64,000 bases of DNA. Source: Chaetomium olivaceum (lineage: Eukaryota > Ascomycota > Sordariomycetes > Sordariales > Chaetomiaceae). How positions within the stretch are numbered: the first letter of the stretch is position 1; each line of letters starts with the position of its first letter. A program made the translations under genes and the position numbers. Location: assembly GCA_039881045.1 (NCBI GenBank), contig JAYWVB010000002.1, positions 496,001 through 560,000 of the forward strand, given 5' to 3'. This document shows positions 32,340 through 44,326 of this stretch, piece by piece. The notes under the pieces are model-generated. The model searched no databases. It had not been told where the DNA came from and saw only the letters and a list, made by a program, of their open reading frames with translations.

Positions 32340-34007
32340 ATGGGTTGGTAGTATTCCCGAAATTGGTAGGGATATTGGGTGTCTTAATCTACTCGAATAG
32401 GAGGCTCTCCTTAGTCCGACCAATGGTGAAGGGAATAGGGACTAGTCGTCACTCAGGACGGAGATATAACACTTAAACTACAATGGAGAAGAGCCAAAAA
32501 TTAGTATATAGGTGCATCTTATTGACACGCCATGTTTGGTTCTCAATACCCGCCAATGACCAACCTAACTTGTACCGTGTCGGCGCTGACACCGCGTTAG
32601 ACTGAGATTGGAATGATGGAACCGTTATACCAAGTTGCAAGTTCTCTGGTCGTATTGACTTTGTAACATAAGTAGGTAGATGTATTCAAGCCTCGGTTTG
32701 GAGTGAACGTTGTATTGTAACAGGGGGTTTCATTTCAATGTGTCTCCCTTGCTTGGGACCAGTTACCTCTCATGCTTTTCAGTTTTAAACTCGCTGAGCT
32801 CAAAACCATTTTGCTTCGCTTTTTTGTATTTTGGCTTTGATACATTACTATTTCCCTTCACTAGAGTGGGGCAGGAATCCGAATGGTTACAGGGGAAGCT
32901 GTGAACAAAATACCACATTTTTTTCCAGATTTCTTCTTGGATTTCTTTCTCAATGTTACCTTTCTTATTTTCTTCTTCTTTTTTCTTTAGTTGTCTCTCG
33001 ATACCGACGTTATGGCAAGAGCTGTTCAAAAGAAGACCTCTCGCCCGAGGCGTGGTTCATTGTTGATTACTGCCGAGCCAGCGCCATCCGCATGGAATAT
33101 TGAGGTTGTGTCACCAGTTACTACTGCTTGTTCTGTGGTATTAATGGGACACGGCAGGGCGCCCACGGTAAGCCGCAGCGGTGAAGCCCACGCTGTCGAT
33201 ACAGAGGTGCCCAAGTTTCCTTTGTGTTTCGGAGAAACCACGCGAGCGGCTGTAGTGGCACATGGTATCGTGTTGTTTCGAGACAAAATTCCTCTTCACC
33301 AACTTGAACAATTCATGGGCTGCCTGCTCGGACTTACGGCGGCGGCTTTAGTCCGATCTTTCCGTTGCCATCCCGGTAAGCCATCTCGAAATGGCAGGTT
33401 GCAGTCAAAATAACTACGTCAAGTGAGGGGAATCGAGGTTTGCATCGGCCACTATACCTGCAAGTCAACATGATTGGGGCCCAGACCTTGCTAAAAAGGG
33501 CTACGATCCACGGTGGCCATTTGAGTGTACCCTGAGCTCCCGTATGGTCGGAAGACACCAGTCAAGGGTGTCACGTTACTGCGCCTGGGCCCTGTCCTTC
33601 AAATGCCGTGATACAATATGGCTGGGGCCATGTTACCTACTCTGTGCTAACGTTGCCATTAGAACACTGCCCCTGAGCTTTCCGGCTACCCTCACGCTCA
33701 CCTCGGCGATGGGCATGCTACCGAGCACCTTCCCTCGCAAACCCAGAGTTGCAGCGGGCGTACGTGACACGGCTTTCAGTGCCCAGAGTCGTACTGGGGG
33801 TCACTGAATCGGACCGTTCAGACAACAAAAACAAGGCAATGTACCCTTCCACTTCTTGTTCATGCTTTAGTAACTGGTTTCTCACACTTGGCTGGTGGTT
33901 CAAGTGGTGCTATAGCTTAGAAATATATATTTCACCTACTTTGGGTTCTTTCCATTTCCCTTCCTTCTCCATACCACCACCTTTTGCAGGATAGTTTCCC
34001 AACAGTC
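32340..34007. other. gene-free stretch
   Basis: No supported gene. A 140-codon frame at 32991-33413 (plus) has no recognisable feature. A strongly pyrimidine-rich run lies at about 32920-32990. The right end is the promoter and 5' leader of the GH31 gene. Confidence 0.5.
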
Positions 34008-36595
34008 ATGCGGTTTAACATGGCACTATTCTTCGTTCCTCTCTTGCTCTCCGCAGCTCTCGTGTTTGGGCAGATTACGCGCCCAGCCGCACAATGTTCC
34101 GGCTACCGGGCGACCAATATCTATGAGGACGTGTCTTCTGTGACCGCCGACCTCGTTCTCATAGACAATTGCAGCCTGCACAGCAAGGACATTCAAAACC
34201 TGCGGCTGATCGTCGAGTACCAGACTGGTAAGAAGGACAAGTCTCGACATGGCATAGCGAGTGTAACTAACCCATTCTTATTCGGCAGACACCCGACTGC
34301 ATGTCCTAATCGAGGACGCAGAAAAGGAGGTGTATCAGGGTCCAGGAACATGTTCTACCTCGACCTAAAACCCAAAACGCGACTGCAGATGGAGCGGTCC
34401 TCAAATTCAGCTTTACCCAGGAGCCATTCACCTTCAATATCACGAGAGCTTCCACCGGGGAGGTCTTATTTGACACATCTGATTCACCACTAAACTTTGA
34501 ATCGCAGTACCTACGGGTCCGGACCAGCCTCCCACAGGACCCCAATCTTTACGGCTTAGGTGAACACTCAGACGACTTCCGTCTGCCGACCAGCGCCTAC
34601 AGACGCACATTCTGGAATGCCGAGTCTCCCTTCATCCCTAACCGTGCCAATCTGTACGGGAGCCATCCGGTGTACTTTGACCACCGGGGCAACTCAGGCA
34701 CGCACGGCGTGTTCCTCCTCAACTCTAACGGAATGGATATCATCATCGACAAGACTGAGTCAGGGCAACAGTATCTGGAGTACAACGCCATTGGAGGCGT
34801 GTTGGACTTTTACTTTGTGGCTGGGCCTGAGCCGGCTGAAGTGAGCAAGCAGTACGCCGAAATCGTTGGCTTGCCTGCCATGATGCCGTACTGGAGTTTT
34901 GGTTTCCATCAATGCAAGTATGGCTGGTCCACCGTTGACCACGTGGCTGAGGTCGTGGCCAACTACTCGGCCGCCGGTATCCCTCTCGAAGTTGTGTGGG
35001 GAGATATTGATTACATGGAGGAGAAACGGGACTTCAGTACCGACCCCTCGCGATACCCCCTAGACAAGTTCCGCGCCCTCGTTGATAATCTGCATCAAAA
35101 CAACCAGCATTACATGCAGATTCTCGACCCCGGTATCCGGCGACTTGAGAGCTATGGCCCCTACACACGCGGTGCAGAAAAGGGCGCCTTCCTCCGCGCC
35201 GCCGATGGCTCGTACTACCGTGGTCTTCAATGGCCTGGCGAAGTGGTCTGGCCGGACTGGTTTGCCCCGGGCACACAAGACTGGTGGACCTCGGAGATCC
35301 TCTCCTTCTACAACCCCTCCACCGGTATCAACGTGGACGGCCTCTGGGTAGACATGAACGAAGCCTCCAACTTCTGCGGCGACATGACTTGCCTTACCTC
35401 AGCCTCCTCCATCACCGCCCTCGGCAAAAACCCCCACCAGCCCCCTTCTCCCCAACCCCACCGCCGCCAATCTCCCGGAGGAGGCCACAAGCTCGGCCTC
35501 CCCGACCGCGACCTGCTCAACCCCACCTACAAGATCGCGTCGCACCGCGGCGCCCTCTCCGCCTTCACACTCTACACCAACATCAGCAACGCGGACGGCA
35601 GCCACCAATACGACACGCACAATCTCTACGGCACCATGATGGCGGCCACCACCCGCGCCGCGCTGCTCAGCCGCTCGCCCAACAAGCGCCCCTTCGTGCT
35701 GACCCGCTCTAGCTTTGCGGGCGTCGGTGCGCACGCGGCGCACTGGTTCGGTGATAACGCGAGCACGTGGGACCACTACCGCACGGCGATCCGCCAGCTG
35801 CTGCGCGCGGCCGCCGTGCAGGCCATGCCGATGGTGGGGTCGGACGTGTGCGGGTTTAATGGGAACGCCGAGGAGAAGATGTGTGCCCGTTGGGCGGCGC
35901 TGGGGGCGTTCCAGCCGTTTTACCGGAATCATGCTGATGTGACGGCACCGGATCAGGAGTTTTATCGGTGGCCGCTGGTGGCGGAGGCGGCGAAGAAGGC
36001 GGTGGGGGTGAGGTATCGGTTGTTGGACTATTTGTATACGGCCATGTGGAGGGCCAGTGAGCAGGGGAGAGCGGTGGTGAGTCCGTTGTGGTTTCATTAT
36101 CCGGGAGACGCGGCGACGTGGGCGGTGCAGACGCAGTGGTTTTTAGGGGAGGCGCTGTTGGTAAGTCCGGTGGTGGATGATAACTCGCAGACAGTGCAGT
36201 ATTACTTGCCGAAGGATGTGTGGTATGATTTCTGGACGGGGGAGCAGGTGGTGAGTGCTGGGGAGACGAAGACGGTTGAAGGAGTGGCGTGGACGGATAT
36301 CCCGGTGCATATCAAGGGCGGCAGCATAGTGCCCATGCGTGTCAACTCGGCCAATACCACGGCAGAGCTGCGGAAGCAGAACTTTGTCATTACCGTTGCG
36401 CCGGGGGCGGATGGGACTGCTCGGGGCGAGCTGTACCTCGACGATGGGGAGACCCTGGACGTCGGAGATCAAAAGTCCGTGATTACACTGACTTGGAATG
36501 GGAAGGCAGTCGAGGCAAGCGGCACATTTGGCTACAAGACGGATGTTGTGGTCGAACGTGGTGGTGTTGCTTGGCGACGGAGAACCAAGGACTGA
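34008..36595 (+). CDS. secreted GH31 alpha-glucosidase (agdC-like), frameshifted as assembled
   Basis: The start is the ATG at 34008 (a TTG further upstream is not used), with a signal peptide MRFNMALFFVPLLLSAALVFG. An intron of about 60 nt follows the segment NLRLIVEYQT, with donor GTAAGA and acceptor GGCAG near 34288. The GH31 catalytic nucleophile is in DGLWVDMNEASNF and the acid/base in HWFGDNASTWDHYR. GSDVCGFNGN and the substrate-pocket motif VVWGDIDYM are also conserved. The family removes terminal alpha-linked glucose from oligosaccharides, outside the cell here. In the G run at 34338-34340 the frame is one base too long: downstream sequence (VLPRPKTQNATADG and onward) is fully family-like but in the next frame. 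With that shift the protein is about 840 residues, normal for the group. An insertion error is more likely than a dead gene. Confidence 0.85.
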
Positions 36596-36979
36596 GGAGG
36601 GTCCCTGGGGGCTGCATAAAGCATTAACTTTACACCTTTAGGTAGTTGGTTCTTGCCCATTCAGGTTTAGGTCATGGTCGCGAGCGGTGCCTGACATATT
36701 GCCTTCTACTTCGAAACCTACGTAGTGGCAATGAAAGTTTGACGTGGTAGACCACGCTTCCTGATGACCATGTCAATGGAACCATCTGTGTCTGACTTGG
36801 ATAACCGCGTGCAAAGTGATCAGAAACCTGTGGAACTTGCCAACACTCACTGAGACTGAGTTACAAGTATAGTCGGGTCGGGTTGTTAGCAGCAGTTCGA
36901 GGAGGACTCCGGTCAAGCAACCGCTTTTAAATATGGTATTATGTCGCTTCCAACACTACCCGATCCTTGATTCACCATC
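36596..36979. other. convergent intergenic region
   Basis: This lies between the 3' ends of the GH31 and pectate lyase genes. No gene or obvious structured element is visible. Confidence 0.5.
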
Positions 36980-38109
36980 TCAAAACATTCTGCCAACTCC
37001 CGCCCCAAGCTTGACAATAGGCTCAACCAAGGGCAGCGGAGTCAACTTGAACTTGTAGGGTGCCTTCTTGAAGTCACCAACCTGCGTGATGTTGACCGTG
37101 GCCTTGCCCCAGTCATTTTCTATCAAACGTGTTAGTTAAACAGAATCCCGAACAAGAAGATGAACGCCGGGCACTCACTGGCTCCCAAGTTGGCAAAGCC
37201 ATCCAGCTCCTCGTCACCGCACGTGCACGTATTCGGCGAGTCATCCGGAATAACCAAGCCATAAGTGCTCAGCGCCTCGCGGGTCTTGCCCCTGAAGACG
37301 TTGCCCTCCACAAGAACCTGGTTGTCAGACCGAGAATGGATCGCCTGGTAGTTGAAGTCGACATAGAGGTTGCTGTAGATGTGCTGATGGCCGAAGCGCC
37401 CGGCAGGCCCGCGCGTGCCCATGTTGCGCCAGTAGTTGTGGTGGTAAGTGATGTGCAGGTGACCAAAGTCGACGTCCCGGAGCTTGTCGTCGTTTCCAAC
37501 GAGCGAGGACTTCCAGTGGTCGTGGAAGTAGTTCCAGGATACCGTGACCCAGTCCGAGGCGCGAATGATGTCAACTTGGCCGTCCTAGTGTGTGTTAGAA
37601 TATCATCTCGAATCCAGTCATCTCAGAGTCCAAGTACTCACATAGAAATCGGGACCCTTGGAAATGTCAGACGTGAACTCGTTGTGGTCCACCCAGACCC
37701 TAGTCGAGTTCCGGATGGTGATGCAGTCGTTGTCCTGGATGAAGCTAATCTTGAGGTTTTGGATGATTACGTTGGTCGCGTCGACCACATCAAGACCGCT
37801 GCCGGTGATGTGAGCTGAGCTTCCAACGCCGATAACTGATGTGTTGGGGCCAATCTTGGCGCGTGCCGGGAGGTTGATCTCGCCCTTGACGCGCACTATC
37901 TTGGGCTTGTCCCCGGCAATAGCCGCCGCCAAGTCCGCCGCATTGTCGACAACAACAGTGGCGCCGCCCTTGCCACCAGTGGTGATGCCGATCGGGTTAT
38001 CTTTGGCAAAGCCCTCGACGCCCCAAGTGGCAAGGCCGAGGCTACCGAGAGGGGATGCCGCGGCCAAGGGGGTCAACGCCGAGAGGACTGCGATGAAGTT
38101 GAGCCGCAT
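36980..38109 (-). CDS. secreted pectate lyase, family PL1
   Basis: Three exons: 37642-38109, 37179-37584 and 36980-37119, in phase, for 337 residues. A signal peptide (MRLNFIAVLSALTPLAAA) opens the protein. The parallel beta-helix family signatures are present: STRVWVDHNEF, the calcium-site region DGQVDIIRASDWVTVSWN, and HHNYWRNMGTRGPAGRFG with the catalytic arginine region, followed by HIYSNLYVDF. PL1 lyases cut polygalacturonate by beta-elimination, needing calcium. The length is normal and no carbohydrate-binding domain is attached. It is the third plant-cell-wall enzyme in a 7-kb stretch with the feruloyl esterase and GH31 genes. No frame defect is seen. Confidence 0.9.
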
Positions 38110-40318
38110 GGTGAATATCCGGGTATTTGGGATAAACGACGGTAGGATTCAAGGAGTGCACTGCTTTCATCGAAACCCGGAATGCTATCGAGCTTAATAT
38201 AAGAGGAAAATGGAACGATATCGAGGCCCAAGGCTTGCAGACGGCAACCTCCCCAGCCCGGTAATTTCCCCAACTTCGCTACCCCGGTGCAATGGAAAAA
38301 TGATCTCCAGCGGGGAACCCTGTTGGAGAAGCATCGTCCCCAAATAAGATGTGAATGCATTGTTGCGATTTACCCGTCCGGGGGAGCTGCCTTGCCAAGC
38401 CGGTACCGTTGATGGAGTGCTTCTTCCTCACTGGTGGAAATATGCGTACCGGCGACATCCAACGCCTTTGGAGACGAGCTTTAGCGTATTTTCCGATCGA
38501 CATGTCGAGCAGCACGTCTCTCCGGTCATGACCTAGCGAGCGTTAGATCCGGACAAACTTGTCGAGAGAATGCGTCGTGGTGGTTTTGCAAAATCAACCT
38601 GCGAATCATGGTGTGGAGCGGACGGAGGCTAGTGTCTCGTTACTCGTCAGGCCTTCAAAAACGGCGTTCCGACTAGCTACCTTAAAGACCCGACGAGCAT
38701 TTGTAGTCCGGGCTGCTAAACTTGGTTGTTATGGACCGGTAGTAGCCTGATCCTCAGCAGCCGCAACCTGGGCGGTCAGGGACAGCTGCCGTTCCAGAAG
38801 CGGCAAGAGAGAGAGCGAGCGAGGTGAGGAGCGCTAAAAGCAGGCGGGATACTGGTTTGTCGACGTAGATCCTAATGATTACTGTGTGGTAATGGGAACT
38901 GGGCCTACAAGATGAGATGACGGGCAATAGGAAAGGGAAGGCGGCTGGGTTTCTTTTTACACTTGAAGATGAGTGCGTCAAAACACCACCCAAGATACCT
39001 ACCTACCTTAGGTATGTAGGTAAAGGGATATGCCGAGATGCCGTAAATAATCGCATCCCTAGAAGGGGCGGGCAAATGCCCAGTCGTCTTAGTGAATGGT
39101 GTCCATTGTCTTGGGAAACTTTCCTGAGACAAGCGATACACAGCTGCCGGTGTTCAATGATCCCAGGAATTTCAACGGTAAGAGGAGGCACCGTTAAAAA
39201 CGTTCGGTGGTGGTTGCTAATGGGTTAGATATTCCTCCACCTACAGCACCGTCAAGACTCTCTACCACGCAGCTCCCTCGCGTGATGGCAGGGCTTCTTT
39301 TTGCTCGCTACAAAGGCACCCCTCGACGTAAACCAAAATGCTAGGCACGTAGTAGCACGCACAGCAGACCGACATGGTTGGGGCCCAGAAACTGAGACTC
39401 CTTGGGGTCTGGCGGATGGTATAAGTGGTGCAATCGGACTGATTAGAGGTTGTGGAGGAACATCATATTGTTCAAACGTTGACAGCATCCAAGAACCCCA
39501 AGCCTGCCTCGTCATGTTCTTCACCGTCAATTCCCAACAAGTCCGTCTCTGGAACATAAAACCTCCGCAGTTCAACTTAAAGCATAGCTCGATTCTGGCT
39601 CTTGTCTCGTTGTTGTCCCGCAACGTCCTGGGACAGGGTTTTGCCGCTACTTGTCATGTCAGTACCAGTAGCGACTAACCTTCGGTGCTCTTTACTAGAA
39701 GCGGCGTATGATCAATAATATCTAACAGTCTCAAGAACATCGCACTCGATTCAGTGACTGAAGGGGGTTGGTACCATTATTTCCTGCGGGCAGACCGCGA
39801 TGGCGCCGGCGATTCTCACGTGCAGTTGGACCTAGGGGCGTGCATCGCCAACCGCGGCGGCTATCTCGTACGTGAGCGCAGGTACGATCACTTGTTCTGT
39901 CCTCAGGAGTGACACAGTGGCTGACTGCTACAGTGGCGCCGTTTGAGAGTCCTGCTTTTTGCTCGCTGTCCTCAACTGCTCTAAGATGCCAGTGCAAAAT
40001 TGGCAATGGGGAGTTTTTCCGGGAAACGTCTATCAACCTGAGTAAGGTATGTTCGCCATCGTGTCCTGCTTCATTTCGGGTATTCTTCATCTTCACCTAC
40101 TAACTCGTCGCCACAGATGACTTCATAGCAAATCGCTGCTGCATTCTTGCATGCTGAATTCGGCATGGAAACTTCATTGGACGGCATTGGAATCTACTTG
40201 TAGGCGCCTGGTCGACTCAAGCCTCTTGATATAGTTGAAGAACACGGACCCCTTGTGAAACCCAAGAACAACACCGGACGCTGACTTGGAATCCCCACAG
40301 TGCGGCCCTAGGTAGCTA
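38110..40318. other. gene-free stretch
   Basis: No supported gene. Frames of 120-125 codons at 39252-39678 and 39731-40096 overlap on both strands and lack any recognisable feature. The left end is the pectate lyase promoter. A nested inverted repeat lies at 38996-39022. Confidence 0.5.
38996..39022. repeat. nested short inverted repeat of TACCTA units
   Basis: TACCTAC at 38996-39002 pairs with GTAGGTA at 39016-39022. Inside it, TACCTA at 39000-39005 pairs with TAGGTA at 39009-39014. Related motifs occur at about 4312, 8299, 15286 and 25201, always between genes, which may mark remnants of a small repeat family. Confidence 0.65.
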
Positions 40319-41824
40319 TCAATTTATACGTCCCTCACCGTTGTCACTGATCTCTTGCTTAAGCCGTTCGATGACCCCTTCCAGCATCTTGACCTTTTCC
40401 TCTCCCTTTCCGTTAGGGACTCCGTAGCCAACAATTTCATGTCTCGTTTTTAAAGTGTATTCCAGTGCCCTTTCAAGATTGCCAATGTGGTAATAGAGAC
40501 GAGCTGGGACTTCGTACATGCCGCCCATCTGCTCCGTTAGGCCTTCTTGCTCCACAAGAGTGAACAGGCGCTCACTGGCCTCGACTGCCTCATGGAAGTC
40601 ACCCTTCTGAGCAAGCTCGATAACCTTGTCCTGGAGCAAGCGAACCTCCCTACGGCGGCCATCTGACGCATTGAGGGCAGTTGGTTCGGCGGTGCAAAGA
40701 GAGCATTGGCTAGGTGAGCATCAGTGGCCCTGATATGACGAAAGGGAGAGGAGTGCAAAGTACCACTTGAAACCCCAGACGCTCTCCAAGGTCTCTCGTC
40801 TTTCTTCTGACGTCAGGCCCGCAGTCGAGTCTGAAGTGAGTTAGCCATCACAGTATCGCAAAGATCGTGAATAGGAGATGTGACTTGCACGTAATGGTGA
40901 TTTCCTCACCAACTTCAATATCCCGGGCCGACCATACGGTCATGGACAACGTCTTTTCCGAGAAGTTGATAAAAGCACTGCAAGGTCAGTAACTGGTTCG
41001 CTTTGCTGTCCATCCGCAAAACATACTTGGGCTTGCAAGCATGATTAAACCTCTGTTCCCAGTGAGCCTTGTCCTCATTAACACCCGCCCATTAGAAGCA
41101 AAACTCACCGCCAAATCCGCAAACAACGCCATAAACTCCTTCCCACCCACCTCCACCGCAAAGCTATTCGTCAACATCACATCCTCCATCTCACTCATCT
41201 CTCCACCATCCCCATCCCCATCCCCATCCTCATCCGCAGTCCTTACCCTCCTACCCCCTGCCTCGCCAACCCCGCCACCACCCCCTCCTCCCCCAACCTC
41301 TTCCCCGCCACTCTCAGCAAATCCTGCACCTCCTCCCTTAACACATCCGCCGGATACTCCACCGCCGCCAACACACTCACATAATCCACCAGCACCACCT
41401 TCCCCTTCTCAATCCTCCTCGTCGCCACCGCACCTTTCCCCTTCCCAGGGACGTCCCGCACGGCATACGGCCGCGGCAGCAGCAATTTCTCGGGCGCAAA
41501 GAACGGCGCGTCGAGGGCGTGGTTTCGGGGGTTGAGGACGTCGTCGGGCGTGGTGACGATGCTGAGGCCGTGGGGCGCTGGGAGGGCGGCGAGGGTGAAG
41601 ACGCACCAGGGGGAGGCGGAGGCGGGGATGCAGTAGGGTTGGTGTGTCCAGGGGTGCCAGGCGGAGGGGGGGGGGTGCAAGGGGTTGAGGCAGGTTGTGC
41701 GGTGGGCGTCGGTGGGGGAGGGGGGGAGGAAAGGGGCGCATTGCTGGGGAGGTGGTGCAGTGGCGGAGGTGGAAGTGAGATGGGGGAGGAGGGAGAAGGG
41801 GAGGAGGGTTGTGAGCGGTCGCAT
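40319..41824 (-). CDS. secreted or membrane-directed SET-domain protein
   Basis: Exons: about 41109-41824 (one unresolved junction near 41243), 41027-41052, 40889-40977, 40767-40830 and 40319-40709. The N-terminus has a hydrophobic start (MRPLTTLLPFSLLPHLTS) like a signal peptide. The SET-domain elements follow in order: YAVRDVPGKGKGAVATRRIEKG, RFNHACKPN, INFSEKTLSMTVWSARDIEVGEEITITY, and a short Cys cluster (QCSLC) after it. The last 130 residues are helical and TPR-like (YYHIGNLERALEYTLKTR). Substrates of this fungal group are not known; the family methylates lysine. The intron at 40831-40888 uses a GC donor. Near 41243 a stop codon in the first frame precedes an Asp/Gly-rich repeat in the next frame, so either an intron or a one-base error lies there. 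Confidence 0.8.
41206..41233. repeat. CCCCAT hexanucleotide repeat
   Basis: Four to five tandem copies of ccccat. If translated in the SET-domain frame they encode alternating Asp and Gly; if the neighbouring GTAAGG is a donor, they lie inside an intron. Confidence 0.7.
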
Positions 41825-42193
41825 GTTGATGAATAGGTATGGCGGTTGAGTGGTGTTATGTTGGAGAGGGGAAGATGTTGAGTTTGAGTTGTCTTAGGTC
41901 TCGAAACTGACAGCTTGCATTATCAACGGTTTTGCCATCGGTGGTGTGCATAATTTAACCGCGTTGATTAACATACTTGGTATGGTCTCATGGAGCCATT
42001 GCCAAGCTACCAAACATTTGGTAGCCCAATATGATAGACCTCTATTGTTACACTGCGATGATAGCGGTGACTCCAGTCTACGAGGTGACTGGCCAAGAAA
42101 TTCTCTCGGAATTATCCGCAACTCTATAGTTTCATTGTATGTATGTAATGGGACTCGGACATCACTCGACCACGGTCACTTGTCACTTGCTCT
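41825..42193. other. intergenic region
   Basis: This holds the promoter of the minus-strand SET-domain gene and the 3' flank of the isomerase gene. An imperfect inverted repeat (ccaagctaccaaacatttggtagc) is visible near 42002-42025. No gene is seen. Confidence 0.5.
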
Positions 42194-43406
42194 TTAAACA
42201 ACAGCCATGTACACTTCCATCCCCTTCTCCGTTTCCCATCTCACTTTCACCCCGGGCGCCACAAAGTAAATCGCTCCCTCGCCCAACTCAAAACTCTCCC
42301 CGTCCGCTTCCATCCGCCCACTCCCCCTCGTAACAATCAACACCCCGGGTCCGTCACTCCCCTCAATCTCATCGCCCTCTCCCGCCCCCAACTCCACCCT
42401 CAACATATCAAACTCGCTCATCGGCGGCCGATACACCTTCGTCTTCCCCGTCTTACTCTTCCCCGTCTCCTTACTCGGCAGCACCATATCCTCCTTCGAG
42501 TGCGCCTTGAACGTGAGCGTGTCCGCAAACAGGTCAATACTATTACGGTCGGCGGGCGGGCAGAACCCGGCGTTGAGCACGTTGTTGCTGCGCGCCATGC
42601 ACTCGACGATGTCGCCGCTGAGATAGGCGTGGATGCCGTCGGCGGGGATGTACAGCGCGTCGCCGGGCTGCAGCGTCATGAAGTTCATGCAGGTTAGGGC
42701 GACGAGAGAGCCGGGGTCAGCAGGGCCGTATTGGTTCTGCAGGCGCGGGAGGAGGTCGAGGATGTAGGCGGCGTTGCCGAGGTCGGATTTGGGGGTGGAG
42801 AGGAGGCGTTGTTGCGTTTGTTTGACGGTGGTGTCGTCCGCTTTGAGGATGTTGCGCGTTACATCTCGCAGGGTCTGGTCGGTCCATTGCGTGGTGTTGG
42901 CCGGGACAAGAGGCTGGAGAGCGGAAAGCTTGAATAAGGGCTCTATTTCGAACATTGGCTTGAACCCTGCGAAGACCTCGAATTTGGAGAGGGCAACGGC
43001 CAATTTCTGGCTTGTGGTTGGGGTCGGTGAAATTGTCGGGGTCTTTGGCATGCAGTTTGGCGGCGAGTTCTTTGTTGGGGTGAATTTGTAGAGGGAGAGC
43101 CTTGGCGATAGACAGGATCTTGGGAAGGAAGGGAAGTTGGCCGCCCAAGTCATCTATCACTTTCTTTCCGAGCAGTCTCTCCTTGTCCTTGTCGAGGACG
43201 TCCTTGAGGGGTTCACCCGTCTTCAAGACTCGGGCCGGGAAGTCGGGATAGTCCCCGAACCACATTTCCGAATAGAACTCATCATCCTTGATTTCGAGGT
43301 CTTTGACTGTCTTTTTACATAGTTGCGCTGCGAGTGACTGCTGTCCCTGTTTGCCCCAGGGGTAGTTGTTGCAGCTTCCGGAGAGTTGGAATACGCGGTC
43401 GGTCAT
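42194..43406 (-). CDS. mannose-6-phosphate isomerase (type I), frameshifted as assembled
   Basis: The start is the ATG at 43404-43406 (MTDRVFQLSGSCNNYPWGKQG); a longer frame would need GTG. The enzyme interconverts fructose-6-phosphate and mannose-6-phosphate, feeding GDP-mannose for glycosylation and cell-wall mannans. The zinc-site motif ALPLQIHPNKELAAKLH and the signature YIPADGIHAYLSGDIVECMA are intact, as are SNNVLNAGFCPP and the C-terminal cupin strands. Near 42998-43001 the frame changes by one base within the segment that should read NHKPEI followed by VALSKFEVF: a doubled base there looks like an insertion. Without it the protein is one continuous exon of about 403 residues, a normal length. 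This is an essential metabolic enzyme in fungi, so a base-calling error is likelier than gene death. Confidence 0.85.
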
Positions 43407-44326
43407 AGCGAAGTGGATGATGAGTGGTGGCACTGGTGAGTGAAGGAAGTGTTGAGTTTGATTATGCCTTGGATATCATAGGATTTTGTTGATAGTGTTG
43501 GATGTCTTGTAATCTGTAGTTCATACTAATGTCGTCATAACCCATGGCGTCACCACTTCCGGTTGTGGGGCCCCGTGAGTGGGGCCTACGGGCCGGGACT
43601 CGGCCGGAGGAGTGGGTCCCGCTCCGGTCACCATTCCGGAACTGTATCGTCAACGATAGCTTGCGAATGGCTGCTCTGATGGGTTATTGGCCACCGCAGG
43701 GAGTCGATAGGAAGAGCTGAATTACCTCGCTCAGGGTCTACAGCATTTCCAGTGCATGAAACTTCGGTGCTTACGGTTTCCCTTGTCACCAATTCATGAA
43801 CCATCAGCTTTGTTTATAGCTCGAGGTATGAAAACTCCGAGCCGCCTGCGATTCGTTCCGAAACAACAGAAAGGTCAGCACCGCTCAAACAAGCAGCGTC
43901 TATGCAGAAACAGTCAGACTTCCAGTGTAGAGACTCGATTCTAGGAAGGAAACGAAAGTCATCCGGGAGCCTAAAAAAGCATTTCTTTTTCTCACCCCCA
44001 GTGTCTCTCTTTTTCCCTGTTATTTTTATCACTTCCCTATTTTCTTTACTCAACCCTATCCTCCTTTGAAGTTTGGCGTTTTTTTTGGCGGAGTGTCCTC
44101 GGCAAGTATCAAGTCCCGATCCGGTAATTTAGCCTGCATCACAACTTCGAAAGTTGGAACCGGGCGATCTTGATTGGCGCCATTGATGTCATCGGCCCTT
44201 TCTTTGACTGGTACTCCACACAACATCTCCCCATCCAAACTCAACAAGAACAACAGTTCATCTCGAATCAGTTGTACGTAGACATCGTTGCGACTAGCAT
44301 CGATTTGTTTTCCACCAACACTCACC
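43407..44326. other. divergent intergenic region
   Basis: The isomerase and DUF3292 genes diverge from here, so both promoters are in this 920-base stretch. A GC-rich segment with gggccc-type symmetry lies around 43561-43620. Pyrimidine-rich sequence (tttttctcaccccc...ctctctttttccc, about 43985-44020) precedes the DUF3292 gene. No gene is seen. Confidence 0.5.

Noticed and set aside
31773..32423. 216-codon antisense frame inside the feruloyl esterase gene
   Set aside because: Shadow of the well-supported plus-strand gene.
32991..33413. 140-codon plus-strand frame upstream of GH31
   Set aside because: No feature beyond being open; follows a pyrimidine-rich run without promoter-like structure.
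39252..39678. Opposed frames of about 125 codons
   Set aside because: They overlap on both strands, and neither has domain or splice evidence.
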